A DNA stretch of 64,000 bases from Oceanospirillaceae bacterium (GTDB taxonomy: Bacteria; Pseudomonadota; Gammaproteobacteria; Pseudomonadales; Oceanobacteraceae), in NCBI GenBank assembly GCA_002724925.1, contig PBQA01000014.1, forward strand, positions 62,001 through 126,000. The letters are read 5' to 3'. The translations under genes and the position numbers were made by a program. Positions within the stretch are counted from its first letter, which is position 1. Each line of letters opens with the position of its first letter. Below are positions 18,031 through 27,624 of the stretch, in pieces. The notes beneath the pieces were generated by a model. It was given only the letters and a program-made list of their open reading frames with translations, was not told the origin of the DNA and did no database searches.

Positions 18031-18921
18031 ATGAGCCAGTCAATCCGCAATGGTCTGAGTACGGTCCCTGAACTAGACGATGTACAGTTTAATCGTTGGC
18101 AGGGATTGCTGGAGGAGCGCACAGGGATGTTTCTGCCCCAACAGCGGCGCTCTTTCCTACAGACCAGCTTGGGTCTGCGCATGCTGGAACTTGGCATTCG
18201 CGACTATGGTGAGTACTACGAAAAGATTCAGGACGGCCCTTCTGGTGTGATGGAGTGGTCGACACTGGTCGACAGGCTCACTGTTCAGGAGACGCGTTTT
18301 TTCCGCGACCCCGATGCTTTGCAGCTGGTCGTTGAGCATATGCGCCGTCAGCGTCCGCGCCTTCAGGCCCGTGAGGAGACAATGGAGTTCTGGAGTGTTG
18401 GTTGTTCCTCTGGAGAGGAAGCCTACACACTGGCGATGCTTGCCGAAGAGAATCTCGCATCGACCGGTCTGAAGTACTCCATTACTGGTACCGATATCTC
18501 AACCATTGTACTGCGCAAGGCTCGCAGTGGCCGTTACCCGTTGCGGGCGCTGGAGCGTATTCCGGTTGAATACCACAATTGGGCTATTGCTCCGCTGTCT
18601 TCTCAGCAGGTAGAGGTTGCTGCTCAGTTGCGTCGCCGCTGCTGCTTCAGCCAGGTCAATATTCTTAATCTCAAGAGTTGTCCGCTACAGTCGCAGCACG
18701 TGATCTTCTGTCAGAACGTTCTTATTTATTTTCGTCGCTGGCGTCGGCGGGAAATTCTTGATGCTCTCGCGCAACGTCTTGCGCCGGGAGGCTTACTGGT
18801 TATCGGGCTCGGTGAAATGGTGGACTGGGAGCATCCGTTATTAGAATCGGTGCACAGCGGTCAGGTGACCGCGTTTGTCCGCAAACAATCCACATCGACA
18901 GGGGAGAGTGCAAGGCGATGA
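18031..18921 (+). CDS. pilK: CheR-type methyltransferase PilK
   Basis: SAM-dependent methyltransferase that methylates glutamates of PilJ. 296 residues: an N-terminal CheR helical domain, VQETRFFRDPDA, the SAM loop FWSVGCSSGEEAYTLAM and the NVLIYFRRW motif. Its last 4 bases overlap the chpA start (ATGA). Confidence 0.95.
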   Translation: MSQSIRNGLSTVPELDDVQFNRWQGLLEERTGMFLPQQRRSFLQTSLGLRMLELGIRDYGEYYEKIQDGPSGVMEWSTLVDRLTVQETRFFRDPDALQLVVEHMRRQRPRLQAREETMEFWSVGCSSGEEAYTLAMLAEENLASTGLKYSITGTDISTIVLRKARSGRYPLRALERIPVEYHNWAIAPLSSQQVEVAAQLRRRCCFSQVNILNLKSCPLQSQHVIFCQNVLIYFRRWRRREILDALAQRLAPGGLLVIGLGEMVDWEHPLLESVHSGQVTAFVRKQSTSTGESARR

Positions 18922-21900
18922 GTCAGGACTACATCGCCCTGGAATGGGTAAAAGGGGAAATTCAGGATACGCTGCAACAGGCTCAGCAGGCACTTGAAGC
19001 GTACGTTGAACACCCCGAAGACAGAAGCCGTCTGCGCTTCTGTTTAAGTTACCTGCACCAGGTGCATGGAACATTGCAGATGGTGGAGTTCTACGGAGCT
19101 GCGCTGCTGGCTGAAGAGATGGAAGCGGTTGCTCTGGCGTTGACCGAGGGTTCCCTGAGCAATGAACAGGACGGCCTTGAAGTCCTGATGCAGGCGATTA
19201 TTCAGCTTCCTCATTATCTGGAGCATGTGAAGGTCGGGCGTCGGGATCTGCCCGTCGTGTTGTTGCCCATTCTGAATGAACTACGCTCGACCCGAGGCGA
19301 AAACTTCCTGTCTGAAACATCATTGTTCACGCCTCATGTCGAACACAATGCGCCATTAACCGGAGCGCAGAAAAATCTGTTTACGCAACCCAACTTCTCG
19401 CCATGGTTGCGTAAAACACGGCAGATGTTGCAGACCGCAACCTTGCAGCTGCTGCAGGATCGTGACCCTGATCTCGCAAAGCACTACATCAACAAGCTCT
19501 TCGCCAAATTAAATAAGTCCATGGGAGGTACACCTCAGGGGATTGTCTGGCTGCCAGCGTTGGCGTTCAGTGAATGGTTACTGAAACAGGAAAGCTTGCC
19601 GAAGAGTGCAAAGGTTCTGCTGCGTCAGCTTGATCAGCTTTTGAAAACCGGCCTTGATAAAGGTGTTGCGGCGATAAATCGTCCGCCCGCTGAAGAGCTG
19701 TTGAAAAATCTGCTGTTTTACGTGGCCCGTACCGATGTACGTGGTGATGCTATTCGCCTGGTGCAGAAGCGTTTCAGGCTGGCTGAAGCTCTGCCGAATG
19801 CGGAAGATGCTGAAGACCACGCCATGGGCGCAGGCTCTGATGCTGTATCGGGTGCATTAACTGCTCTGATTGAAGAAATTTCTACTGTTAAGGATGAGCT
19901 GGATCAGGTCGTCCGTGGTTCTGCAGAACGCGAACCCGCTCTCACGTCGATCCGAAGTACTGTCCGTCAGGTTGCCGATACGATGGGAATGTTGGGGCTG
20001 GGAATGCCGCGACGGGTGATGCAGGAGCAGGAAAGCGCGATTGTTTCGCTATTGGAAGCAGAGGCCAGTGACGAGCAGGACAGTAAATTGCTCGATGTTG
20101 CAGGCGCACTTCTGTATGTCGAGGCAACACTCAATGGCATGATCCGCGATGGCGATACCAGCAAGTCGGTGAGCGACAGTGCGATGTCTGATGCTCAGCG
20201 TGCAGTATTGCGTGAAGCGCGGAATGTACTGGAGCAGGTGAAAGACGGCGTCGTCTCTTACATTGCTCACCAGTGGTCAACCGAGAAATTACAGGAGGTT
20301 CCATCCCTTCTGCATTCGATTGAGGGGTCATTGAATATGATCCCAATGCCGCGCGTTGCGGTATTGCTATCTGACCTTTCAACCTTTGTACAGCAAGCGT
20401 TACTGGCCGACCGCCCAGCCCCTGAGTGGGGTGTGATGGATATGGTCGCCGAAGTTCTCAGCGGTGTTGAGTATTACCTTGAGCGTTACTCAGATGAAGC
20501 AACTACCACCGATATCGCCATTATTGAGCGTGCAGAGAATACGCTCAGTAAGTTAATGGAGCGCTGCGGTATTGAGGCGGCGGCGTCTGAAGATCTCTCA
20601 AATGTTGAGCTACCGGAAGGTTTTGCCGATGAAGCGGTTGATGTCACCAGCTTCTCTGAAGCGCTCGGTCTTGACGATGAGTTGGTAGAGAGCAACCAGG
20701 ACCTGGCCAAGGATGATGCCGAGACGCCTCCTGTCATTGAGCTTGATGATGAGCTCAATGAAGAACTGGTTAATGAGGTCCCGACACAATCTGAAAGCTC
20801 TGCACAAAAAGATGCCGACGATGACCTCATTGACGATGAGATCATTGAAGTCTTCCTCGAGGAAGCTGAAGAAGTTACCGAAACTCTTGGCGAGTTCTGG
20901 CCCGCTTATCGCCAGAATCAGGACGACAGTGAAGCCCTGACCACGGTAAGGCGCTCTTTCCATACCCTGAAAGGCAGTGGGCGTATGGTGAAAGCAGACG
21001 ATGTCAGTGAGCTGGCATGGTCTGTCGAAAACATGTTTAACCGCGTGCTCGATGAAACGATTTCCGTTAACGATGACATGATTGCGTTCGTTGATCGTGT
21101 GGTCGAGCAGCTCCCCGGCCTGATCGAAGATTTCCGTGCGAAGCGCGCCGCTTCAATTGATGTTCAGCCTTACATGGATTATGCCTTTGCCACCGCCGAA
21201 GGCAACCAGCCGGCGACTCTGCCAGGCTCAGGGGATGATGCGCCGGAGCTTGAAGATCAGGTTTCTGCTGATCTCGATGCAGACGGAAGTCGTCCGGATG
21301 AAGACATGGACGTGTTGGAAGAAACCCTTAATCCGGAGGCTGCAGAAGACGCCGATGCTCAGCAGGAGGCAGAAGATCGCGCCGCGCTGCTGGAAATTTT
21401 TATTGCCGAAGCTGAAGCACATCTTGCGGTTGTCGATGAGTTTGTTAGCGAGTCGAACGAAACGGCCTGTGGCAACCAGATCAGTGATGCTCTGCAGCGC
21501 GCTCTGCACACTCTTAAGGGAAGTGCTCACATGGCAGAGCTGGCTCCGCTCGCCGATGTTGCATCTGTTATTGAAAAATTAACGAAAGAACTTCGTGCAT
21601 TCCGTTTACCGAACACACCGGACCTCGCATCACTGCTCAATGATGCGTCTGCAGCGCTTCGTTCTTATCTGACCGTCGATCAGTTGATGCTGCTTGAGGA
21701 TATGCCAGAAGCACCGCCTTTAATGGAACGTGCCGCTGTCATTGAAACAGAGCAGCTTCAGCCGATGTATCAGGGCGACTCGCAGGCTGGCATTTCGACT
21801 GAGGCGATCAGTCATTTTCTGGCTTCCGGCATGGACTCCCTGATCGAAGCAGATGAACTCCTGCAGACCTGGCAGGAAGAAGATCGTTCGGAAGTGCTCG

Positions 21901-24900
21901 ATACTATTTCGTCAGATCTGGCTTCGGCGGCGCAGGCTGCAGACGATGCTGGTATTCCTGCTGTGAAAGAAATGGCTCTGGCGCTGCATCACTTCTACCA
22001 GGGAGCGGGACAGGCCGCAGCTCACCCTGAGCCAGAATTGGTTGGTTTTATCAGCGACGCTCACGAAGAGCTTCTCAATATGATGGATTGTCTGGCCGCT
22101 GGTCAGGACCTTCCTGATGTGTCGGAGACTGTCCGCCGCGTGCGTGACTGGCAGTTCCCTGAGTCTCAGCAAATCGAAGACCAGCCAGAGCCGCGGTCAG
22201 AAGACCCGGCCGACGAAGAGTCTGCAGAGGTACCTGTCGCTGAATTTTCGGAGCCTCAGGTGCCAGAGTCGTCTGTGGTTGAAGGAATGCTTTCGCAGGA
22301 GGCTGCAGATACACCACCCGTTCCAGAGGTTGATGAAACGTCATTGAGTGAACTGGAACAGGCAGACATCGAAGAGCAGGAAGACGATCTGATTCTCGAT
22401 ATCTTCCTGGAGGAAGCGGAAGAAATTACCGAAGCTATTGAAGCCATCATGCAGAAGTGGGAAAAAACACCCGACGACCTTCTGCCAGTGGCCGAGCTTC
22501 AGCGAGAGCTGCACACCCTGAAAGGTGGCGCTCGAATGGCTGAGCTGCCTGAAGTTGCTGACTTGTGCCATGAACTGGAAACACTCTATGAACGCCTTAA
22601 CGACGGCGTTATTGATCTGTCCGAAGATACGCTGCCGCTAGCGCAAAGTGCGCACGACCTACTCTTTACCCAGTTGCAATCGGTCAGGGAGGGCAAGGGC
22701 CCGGAGAATCCTGAACGTATGATTGAAGCCTTGAAGGTAGCATCGCAGCGTAGTGGGACTGAGCAGGCACCTGTTGAGGAAACGGAGACTGCAGATTCAC
22801 GAGCCTACGCGGTTCAGTCTGAAACTGCCGATGAAAGCGATCGTGAAATTGTTGGCATCTTCCTCGAAGAAGCTGGTGAGTTGATGGAAGCGCTGGATGA
22901 GGGTGTCGAGGCATGGCGCACCGAACCGGCATCGACTCAAGGTGCTGACGAGCTGTTGCGTGTTCTTCATACCTTGAAAGGCGGTGCTCGTCTTGCCGGG
23001 TTGTCTGTCATTGGTGACACTGCGCATAACTTCGAATCGGATATTCAGAAGGCGTTGTCACGTGAAGCGCGATTCGATGACACCTTCTTCAGACACATCC
23101 ATGAACGACAGGAAAATCTGCAGTCAAAAATTGACGATGTCGCAAACCTGCTCGACAGTGACGGCGTCCTGGTACTGGGCGAGAAGGAGCTGGTGGTCGA
23201 TTCACCTGTTTCTGCTCAGGATGTGGTTAGTGATGTTGATACGCTCTCCAGCAGTGATTCTTCACTGACAGAAGAGCTGGGTGAAGAAGCGTCAGCCGAT
23301 GCTGAAACTGAAAACTCGCAGCTGGCCGTCGTGCCACTTCCCGGCAAAGAAATTGAGACGGCGCCAGAGCGCACACCACCGGCTATGGCGCAGCAGCGCA
23401 AAGCACCGACCGAGCTTGTAAAGGTATCGGCCGATCTGCTGGACAGCCTGGTAAACCTCGCTGGCGAGACCGCCATTGGGCGCGGTCGTCTGGAAGAACA
23501 GGTCAGCGATTTTGCTGGAACCCTGACGGAAATGGATCAGACGCTGGACCGGATGCGCGATCAGCTGAGACGTCTGGATATTGAAACCGAAGCTCAGGTG
23601 ATCTTCCGCCAGGAGCGTCATGGACCAGATTACGAAGACTTTGATCCTCTGGAGATGGACCGCTATTCGGCAATGCAGCAGCTTTCGCGAGCATTGATGG
23701 AGTCTGCATCTGACCTTATCGATCTTAAGGAAACCCTGTCGGGTAAAACCCGTGACGCAGAGACGCTGTTGCTCCAGCAAAGTCGTGTGAATACCGAGCT
23801 TCAGGAAGGTCTGATGAAGACTCGTATGGTTCCGTTCCAGCGCATGGTGCCGCGTCTGCGTCGTATTGTTCGTCAGGTGAGTCTTGAGCTGAATAAACAG
23901 GTCGAGCTGCGAGTTAATAACGCCGACGGTGAAATGGATCGAACCATCCTTGAGCGTATGATTTCGCCTCTTGAGCACATGGTTCGGAATGCGGTTGACC
24001 ATGGTATTGAAAGTGGAGAGCAGCGCCGGGCAGCGGGTAAACCCGAGAAGGGCAGCATTGAACTTGATATCCGACGTGATGGCGGTGACGTGGTTCTGAC
24101 CTTACGTGACGACGGACAAGGGATTAACCTGGATGCTGTTCTCAAGAAAGCGCGAGAGCGTGGCATGGTGCCGGAAGGCGTCGAGCCGACCGAACACGAC
24201 ATTCTGCAGTTTATTCTGCAGCCCGGTTTTTCGACCGCAGAAGTCATCACTCAGATTTCTGGTCGTGGTGTCGGCATGGATGTCGTTAGCAGCGAAATTA
24301 AGCAGATGGGCGGTAGTGTAGAAATTCGCTCTGAAGCGGGTTCAGGCAGTGAGTTTGAAGTGCGCCTGCCATTCACCGTATCTGTGAACCGCGCACTGAT
24401 GGTACGTATTGGTGAAGACCTCTATGCGGTACCTCTGAATAACATTCAGGGCATTGTTCGTGCTTCTGTCGCTGAACTGCAAAACCTGTACGATCAGCCA
24501 GAGGGCGAGCGCTTCTTTAACTACGCTGGCCGCGATTATCAACTGGGTTATCTGGGGGCTATGCTCGATGAGCATTCGCACCCGAAAATATCAGGGCAGC
24601 ATATGCCGTTGCCTCTGCTACTGGTTCGCGGCCAGGTTCCTTTTGCGTTGCAGGCCGATGCGCTGCTTGGCTCCCGTGAGATCGTGGTGAAGAGCCTCGG
24701 CCCTCAGTATGCCAGTGTGCGTGGCATTTCTGGTGGTACGATTCTCGGTGACGGTAGCGTCGTTATTATTCTCGATCTGCCAGCCATGATCCGGACCTAC
24801 ACCAGCCTCGAGTATCAACAGGCGAAAGCGCTGGATAATAAAGCGGCAGAAGCGCGTCATGAACAGGAGCGCAGGCTGCCTAAAGTACTGGTTGTTGATG

Positions 24901-25250
24901 ACTCGGTGACCGTACGTAAGGTGACTACGCGTCTGCTCGAACGCCATGGTATGGAAGTAATGACCGCGAAAGACGGTATGCATGCGATGGAAGTCTTGCA
25001 GGATGTGAAGCCTGACGTGATGCTGCTCGATATTGAGATGCCGCGCATGGATGGCTTTGAGGTCGCCTCTCTGGTACGTCACGATGAGCGCTTAAAAGAT
25101 CTGCCGATCATCATGATCACTTCGCGGACGGGTGATAAGCACCGTGAGCGCGCAAGAAGTATTGGTGTGAATGAATACATGGGTAAGCCCTTCCAGGAAG
25201 AATTGCTTCTGGAAAATATCAATGCCTTCCTGGGACATGAGGTTTACTGA
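18918..25250 (+). CDS. chpA: giant hybrid sensor kinase ChpA
   Basis: 2110-residue CheA-type kinase of the Pil-Chp system. Four canonical phosphotransfer (HPt) motifs HTLKG are visible with phospho-acceptors His682, His864, His1199 and His1351. The first ~550 residues are FimL/HPt-like helical bundles without that motif. A P3 dimerisation helix and a CheA-type ATPase core follow (HMVRNAVDHGIE near 1687, DDGQGI near 1732, GRGVGMD near 1783). A CheW-like P5 comes next, then a C-terminal receiver (about 1988-2105, phosphoryl Asp in VMLLDIEMP). The P. aeruginosa protein is longer (about 2470) with more HPt-like domains. Acidic linkers separate the HPt units. Confidence 0.96.
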   Translation: MSQDYIALEWVKGEIQDTLQQAQQALEAYVEHPEDRSRLRFCLSYLHQVHGTLQMVEFYGAALLAEEMEAVALALTEGSLSNEQDGLEVLMQAIIQLPHYLEHVKVGRRDLPVVLLPILNELRSTRGENFLSETSLFTPHVEHNAPLTGAQKNLFTQPNFSPWLRKTRQMLQTATLQLLQDRDPDLAKHYINKLFAKLNKSMGGTPQGIVWLPALAFSEWLLKQESLPKSAKVLLRQLDQLLKTGLDKGVAAINRPPAEELLKNLLFYVARTDVRGDAIRLVQKRFRLAEALPNAEDAEDHAMGAGSDAVSGALTALIEEISTVKDELDQVVRGSAEREPALTSIRSTVRQVADTMGMLGLGMPRRVMQEQESAIVSLLEAEASDEQDSKLLDVAGALLYVEATLNGMIRDGDTSKSVSDSAMSDAQRAVLREARNVLEQVKDGVVSYIAHQWSTEKLQEVPSLLHSIEGSLNMIPMPRVAVLLSDLSTFVQQALLADRPAPEWGVMDMVAEVLSGVEYYLERYSDEATTTDIAIIERAENTLSKLMERCGIEAAASEDLSNVELPEGFADEAVDVTSFSEALGLDDELVESNQDLAKDDAETPPVIELDDELNEELVNEVPTQSESSAQKDADDDLIDDEIIEVFLEEAEEVTETLGEFWPAYRQNQDDSEALTTVRRSFHTLKGSGRMVKADDVSELAWSVENMFNRVLDETISVNDDMIAFVDRVVEQLPGLIEDFRAKRAASIDVQPYMDYAFATAEGNQPATLPGSGDDAPELEDQVSADLDADGSRPDEDMDVLEETLNPEAAEDADAQQEAEDRAALLEIFIAEAEAHLAVVDEFVSESNETACGNQISDALQRALHTLKGSAHMAELAPLADVASVIEKLTKELRAFRLPNTPDLASLLNDASAALRSYLTVDQLMLLEDMPEAPPLMERAAVIETEQLQPMYQGDSQAGISTEAISHFLASGMDSLIEADELLQTWQEEDRSEVLDTISSDLASAAQAADDAGIPAVKEMALALHHFYQGAGQAAAHPEPELVGFISDAHEELLNMMDCLAAGQDLPDVSETVRRVRDWQFPESQQIEDQPEPRSEDPADEESAEVPVAEFSEPQVPESSVVEGMLSQEAADTPPVPEVDETSLSELEQADIEEQEDDLILDIFLEEAEEITEAIEAIMQKWEKTPDDLLPVAELQRELHTLKGGARMAELPEVADLCHELETLYERLNDGVIDLSEDTLPLAQSAHDLLFTQLQSVREGKGPENPERMIEALKVASQRSGTEQAPVEETETADSRAYAVQSETADESDREIVGIFLEEAGELMEALDEGVEAWRTEPASTQGADELLRVLHTLKGGARLAGLSVIGDTAHNFESDIQKALSREARFDDTFFRHIHERQENLQSKIDDVANLLDSDGVLVLGEKELVVDSPVSAQDVVSDVDTLSSSDSSLTEELGEEASADAETENSQLAVVPLPGKEIETAPERTPPAMAQQRKAPTELVKVSADLLDSLVNLAGETAIGRGRLEEQVSDFAGTLTEMDQTLDRMRDQLRRLDIETEAQVIFRQERHGPDYEDFDPLEMDRYSAMQQLSRALMESASDLIDLKETLSGKTRDAETLLLQQSRVNTELQEGLMKTRMVPFQRMVPRLRRIVRQVSLELNKQVELRVNNADGEMDRTILERMISPLEHMVRNAVDHGIESGEQRRAAGKPEKGSIELDIRRDGGDVVLTLRDDGQGINLDAVLKKARERGMVPEGVEPTEHDILQFILQPGFSTAEVITQISGRGVGMDVVSSEIKQMGGSVEIRSEAGSGSEFEVRLPFTVSVNRALMVRIGEDLYAVPLNNIQGIVRASVAELQNLYDQPEGERFFNYAGRDYQLGYLGAMLDEHSHPKISGQHMPLPLLLVRGQVPFALQADALLGSREIVVKSLGPQYASVRGISGGTILGDGSVVIILDLPAMIRTYTSLEYQQAKALDNKAAEARHEQERRLPKVLVVDDSVTVRKVTTRLLERHGMEVMTAKDGMHAMEVLQDVKPDVMLLDIEMPRMDGFEVASLVRHDERLKDLPIIMITSRTGDKHRERARSIGVNEYMGKPFQEELLLENINAFLGHEVY

Positions 25251-26282
25251 GTGGCCAGCCCAAAAGTCGCTGTGATAAACAGCGACCTTTTGCAGCAACG
25301 CATACTGGCAGAGTCTCTGCAGCGGCTGGGGTTTGAAGTAATCCTGAATATCCCCGCTGCAAGAATGACTCTGGCGGCGATAGAGCAGACTCATGCCGAT
25401 GCATGGTTGGTTACCTTTCGTGATGATGACGACGTTTGTGGCGAGAGTTTTGACGCTTTACTGAGCGGTGAAGCGCCAGTTCTGGTGGGATTGGACGATG
25501 CGCCAGATAATCATTGCACCAGCTTTTTGCGATGGGAAAAGAAGCTACTGACAAAGCTTCGGGATCTGACGGATACGCCAGCACCAGCGGCAGAAGTCAG
25601 TCAGATGCCATGGGAACAGAAGCAACACAGGGAGATTCCGCTTCCTGATGTATTTGCCGATGGCGCTTCGAAGCTTCCTTTGCAGATTTTTGTACTTGGA
25701 GCGTCCCTCGGCGGCCCGGAAGCCGTGAAAGAATTTCTTGATGTGCTTCCAGCCGGATTGCCGGTAGCGTTTGTGTACGCTCAGCATATTGATGAAAGAT
25801 TTGAGCAGGCTTTGTGTCAGGCGGTTGGGCGTCATTCTGCGTATCAACTTAAAAATGTCGAGAATGCAGCGGTACTGGCCGCTGGAGAAGTGCTGATTGC
25901 GCCGGTATCAACGACCTTCGACCTGGTTGGTATGGATCGAATCAGTGTAGGGAGTACATCCTGGGATGGGCCTTACGGACCGTCCATTGATGGCGTGATC
26001 GACGTGGTGTTTAATCACGCCCGGCAGCGTTTCGGTTGCATCCTTTTCAGCGGCATGGGTAGTGATGGAGCCGAGAGTATCTCGGCGCTGCCGCAAGGCA
26101 CAGATATCTGGGTTCAGGCGCCCGAAGGGTGTGGAAACGCATCCATGCCTGAAAGTGCGATTCAAACAGGCAGGGTCACCTTCGTCGGTGATTCGTACCA
26201 GTTAGCGTTAAAGCTGGTTGAACATCTGAAAGAGAAATGGACAGAGAATTATGAGCGAAAACCAGATCACCAGTGCGGATAA
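25251..26282 (+). CDS. chpB: CheB-type methylesterase ChpB
   Basis: Removes methyl groups from PilJ. 343 residues, GTG start directly after the chpA stop. The C-terminal half has the catalytic residues: Ser152 in LGASLGGPEAV, His in YAQHID and Asp in SGMGSDGAES. The N-terminal ~115 residues look like a receiver fold (VAVINSDLLQQRILAESL) but lack the DD pair and a phosphoryl Asp, so phosphorylation control is probably lost. Confidence 0.92.
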   Translation: MASPKVAVINSDLLQQRILAESLQRLGFEVILNIPAARMTLAAIEQTHADAWLVTFRDDDDVCGESFDALLSGEAPVLVGLDDAPDNHCTSFLRWEKKLLTKLRDLTDTPAPAAEVSQMPWEQKQHREIPLPDVFADGASKLPLQIFVLGASLGGPEAVKEFLDVLPAGLPVAFVYAQHIDERFEQALCQAVGRHSAYQLKNVENAAVLAAGEVLIAPVSTTFDLVGMDRISVGSTSWDGPYGPSIDGVIDVVFNHARQRFGCILFSGMGSDGAESISALPQGTDIWVQAPEGCGNASMPESAIQTGRVTFVGDSYQLALKLVEHLKEKWTENYERKPDHQCG

Positions 26283-26730
26283 TAAGCCTGAACAGGTCGA
26301 CTGCCTGCTGGTGCCGTTGAAGGATCGTAATCTTATTCTGCCGAACGTGACGGTAGCCGAGGTTATTCCGTTTTCGCACTTGCTGACGACAAATGCCAGC
26401 ACAGACTGGGTACTGGGTCGCCTCGACTGGCGTGGAACTCTGGTTCCGGCTCTGTGTTACGAACTGATGAGCGGTCAGGCTGCGCCGGCGCCTAACCCTG
26501 ATGCGCGCTTTATTATCGTGAATGGGGTCAATGCTAATCCTCAGATGCCTTTCTATGCCATCCTCGTGCAGGGTATTCCTCGATTGATGCACGTCGGTGA
26601 AAACGATCTACAGGAAGTCGAAGCCATGGGCATGGGGCAGTTTGATAAGGTCGCAGTGACGTTTGAGGGGGTTACCGCGATGATCCCGGATCTGGAACGG
26701 GTTGAGAATGAGGTGCTCATCACTATCTGA
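26251..26730 (+). CDS. chpC: CheW-like adaptor ChpC
   Basis: 159-residue CheW-domain protein closing the pil-chp operon. LLVPLKDRNLILPNVTVAEV and WVLGRLDWRGTLVPAL are the CheW barrel strands. It overlaps the end of chpB by 32 bases. In P. aeruginosa ChpC couples other receptors to ChpA. The P. aeruginosa genes chpD and chpE, which follow there, are missing here. Confidence 0.9.
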   Translation: MSENQITSADNKPEQVDCLLVPLKDRNLILPNVTVAEVIPFSHLLTTNASTDWVLGRLDWRGTLVPALCYELMSGQAAPAPNPDARFIIVNGVNANPQMPFYAILVQGIPRLMHVGENDLQEVEAMGMGQFDKVAVTFEGVTAMIPDLERVENEVLITI

Positions 26731-26745
26731 CTTTGCCCTTTCAGG

Positions 26746-26774
26746 TTTCCGCAAACCGGTGCTTGCTGTATAGT
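26746..26774 (+). promoter_or_regulatory. possible promoter of the polysaccharide operon
   Basis: TATAGT at 26769-26774 is preceded at 17 bases by a weak TTTCCG. It sits in the 75-base gap between chpC and the next gene, 31 bases before the ATG. It would separate transcription of the polysaccharide genes from the pil-chp operon. Confidence 0.35.
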
Positions 26775-26805
26775 CAGCCGCTGCAATAAACAGAGAATCC
26801 GGACG

Positions 26806-27624
26806 ATGTTCCAGCTATTACGCCGCCGTCTGCAGGGCCGGAAAGCAGCAATAGATATCCAACCTTTTAGCCGTTCACCGGCTGAGATTCCTTACCGTCA
26901 GGCCAAAGCGATTGTGACCCATGTCGCCGCGGATCGCTGTCGCAGTAATTTTCTTGGGTTTCCTGTCCAAGACAGTCCATTTGTGCAGATTCTCATCCAA
27001 GACCATTCTAGGTATGAGGGCAGTGCTCTAGAAGCCTTTTATCAGACATTTCAGCCTGAAACGGTTGGGGAACTTCTGGGGCTGAAGATCAGTGCAATTG
27101 CGTCGATGCCAGCGATGTCTGCGGTCATGCCGTGGTGGAACCGTCACCCGGAGCAACGCCTTGAGCAGGTAGCCGTAAAGTCGGGCAGCGGACGTTTACT
27201 GGGTAAGGAAGCGATTAAACTGGGTGCTTCAGAGCAGACTGACTTTGGCTGGCAGTATTATGGCCCAGTGAGTGCTCCTGTCGGAAAGATGGAGTATGAG
27301 CGACAGGTTTCTGTATTCCAAAGTATTCGGGATAAAGGCTTCCAGCCGACTTCAGCAACGCAGATTCACGGTGAATTTCTGGTCAATGGAGAGGACTGGG
27401 TGTGGGTGAATATTGGTGGAAAACACCGTCTGAATTCTTTGGTTGCGCTGGGTAATCCGGAGATTCAGGTGTCTGCGAAAGGCAAGTATGGTCCGGTGAT
27501 CATCCGCCGTAGTGAGTCTGCTATCTGGCCGAATGTTCAGAACGGGCTGTTTGACGAAGCAGAAGCTCTCGAATTATTCGATCGTATACTTGCGGGACGT
27601 GGCCCGGAGATGAAAACGCAATGA
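26806..27624 (+). CDS. protein of unknown function at head of polysaccharide operon, ParB-like motif
   Basis: 272 residues, no signal peptide or membrane segment, basic N-terminus (LLRRRLQGRKAA). I do not recognise the family. The C-terminal third contains EDWVWVNIGGKHRLNSLVAL, which resembles the GxHR loop of ParB/sulfiredoxin-like nucleotide-binding folds. FQSIRDKGFQPTSATQIHG just before it is compatible with that. Its stop overlaps the next start (ATGA), so it is coupled to the pyruvyl transferase-like gene and probably serves the same glycan pathway, for example as a kinase-like or regulatory subunit. That role is inference. Confidence 0.7.
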   Translation: MFQLLRRRLQGRKAAIDIQPFSRSPAEIPYRQAKAIVTHVAADRCRSNFLGFPVQDSPFVQILIQDHSRYEGSALEAFYQTFQPETVGELLGLKISAIASMPAMSAVMPWWNRHPEQRLEQVAVKSGSGRLLGKEAIKLGASEQTDFGWQYYGPVSAPVGKMEYERQVSVFQSIRDKGFQPTSATQIHGEFLVNGEDWVWVNIGGKHRLNSLVALGNPEIQVSAKGKYGPVIIRRSESAIWPNVQNGLFDEAEALELFDRILAGRGPEMKTQ

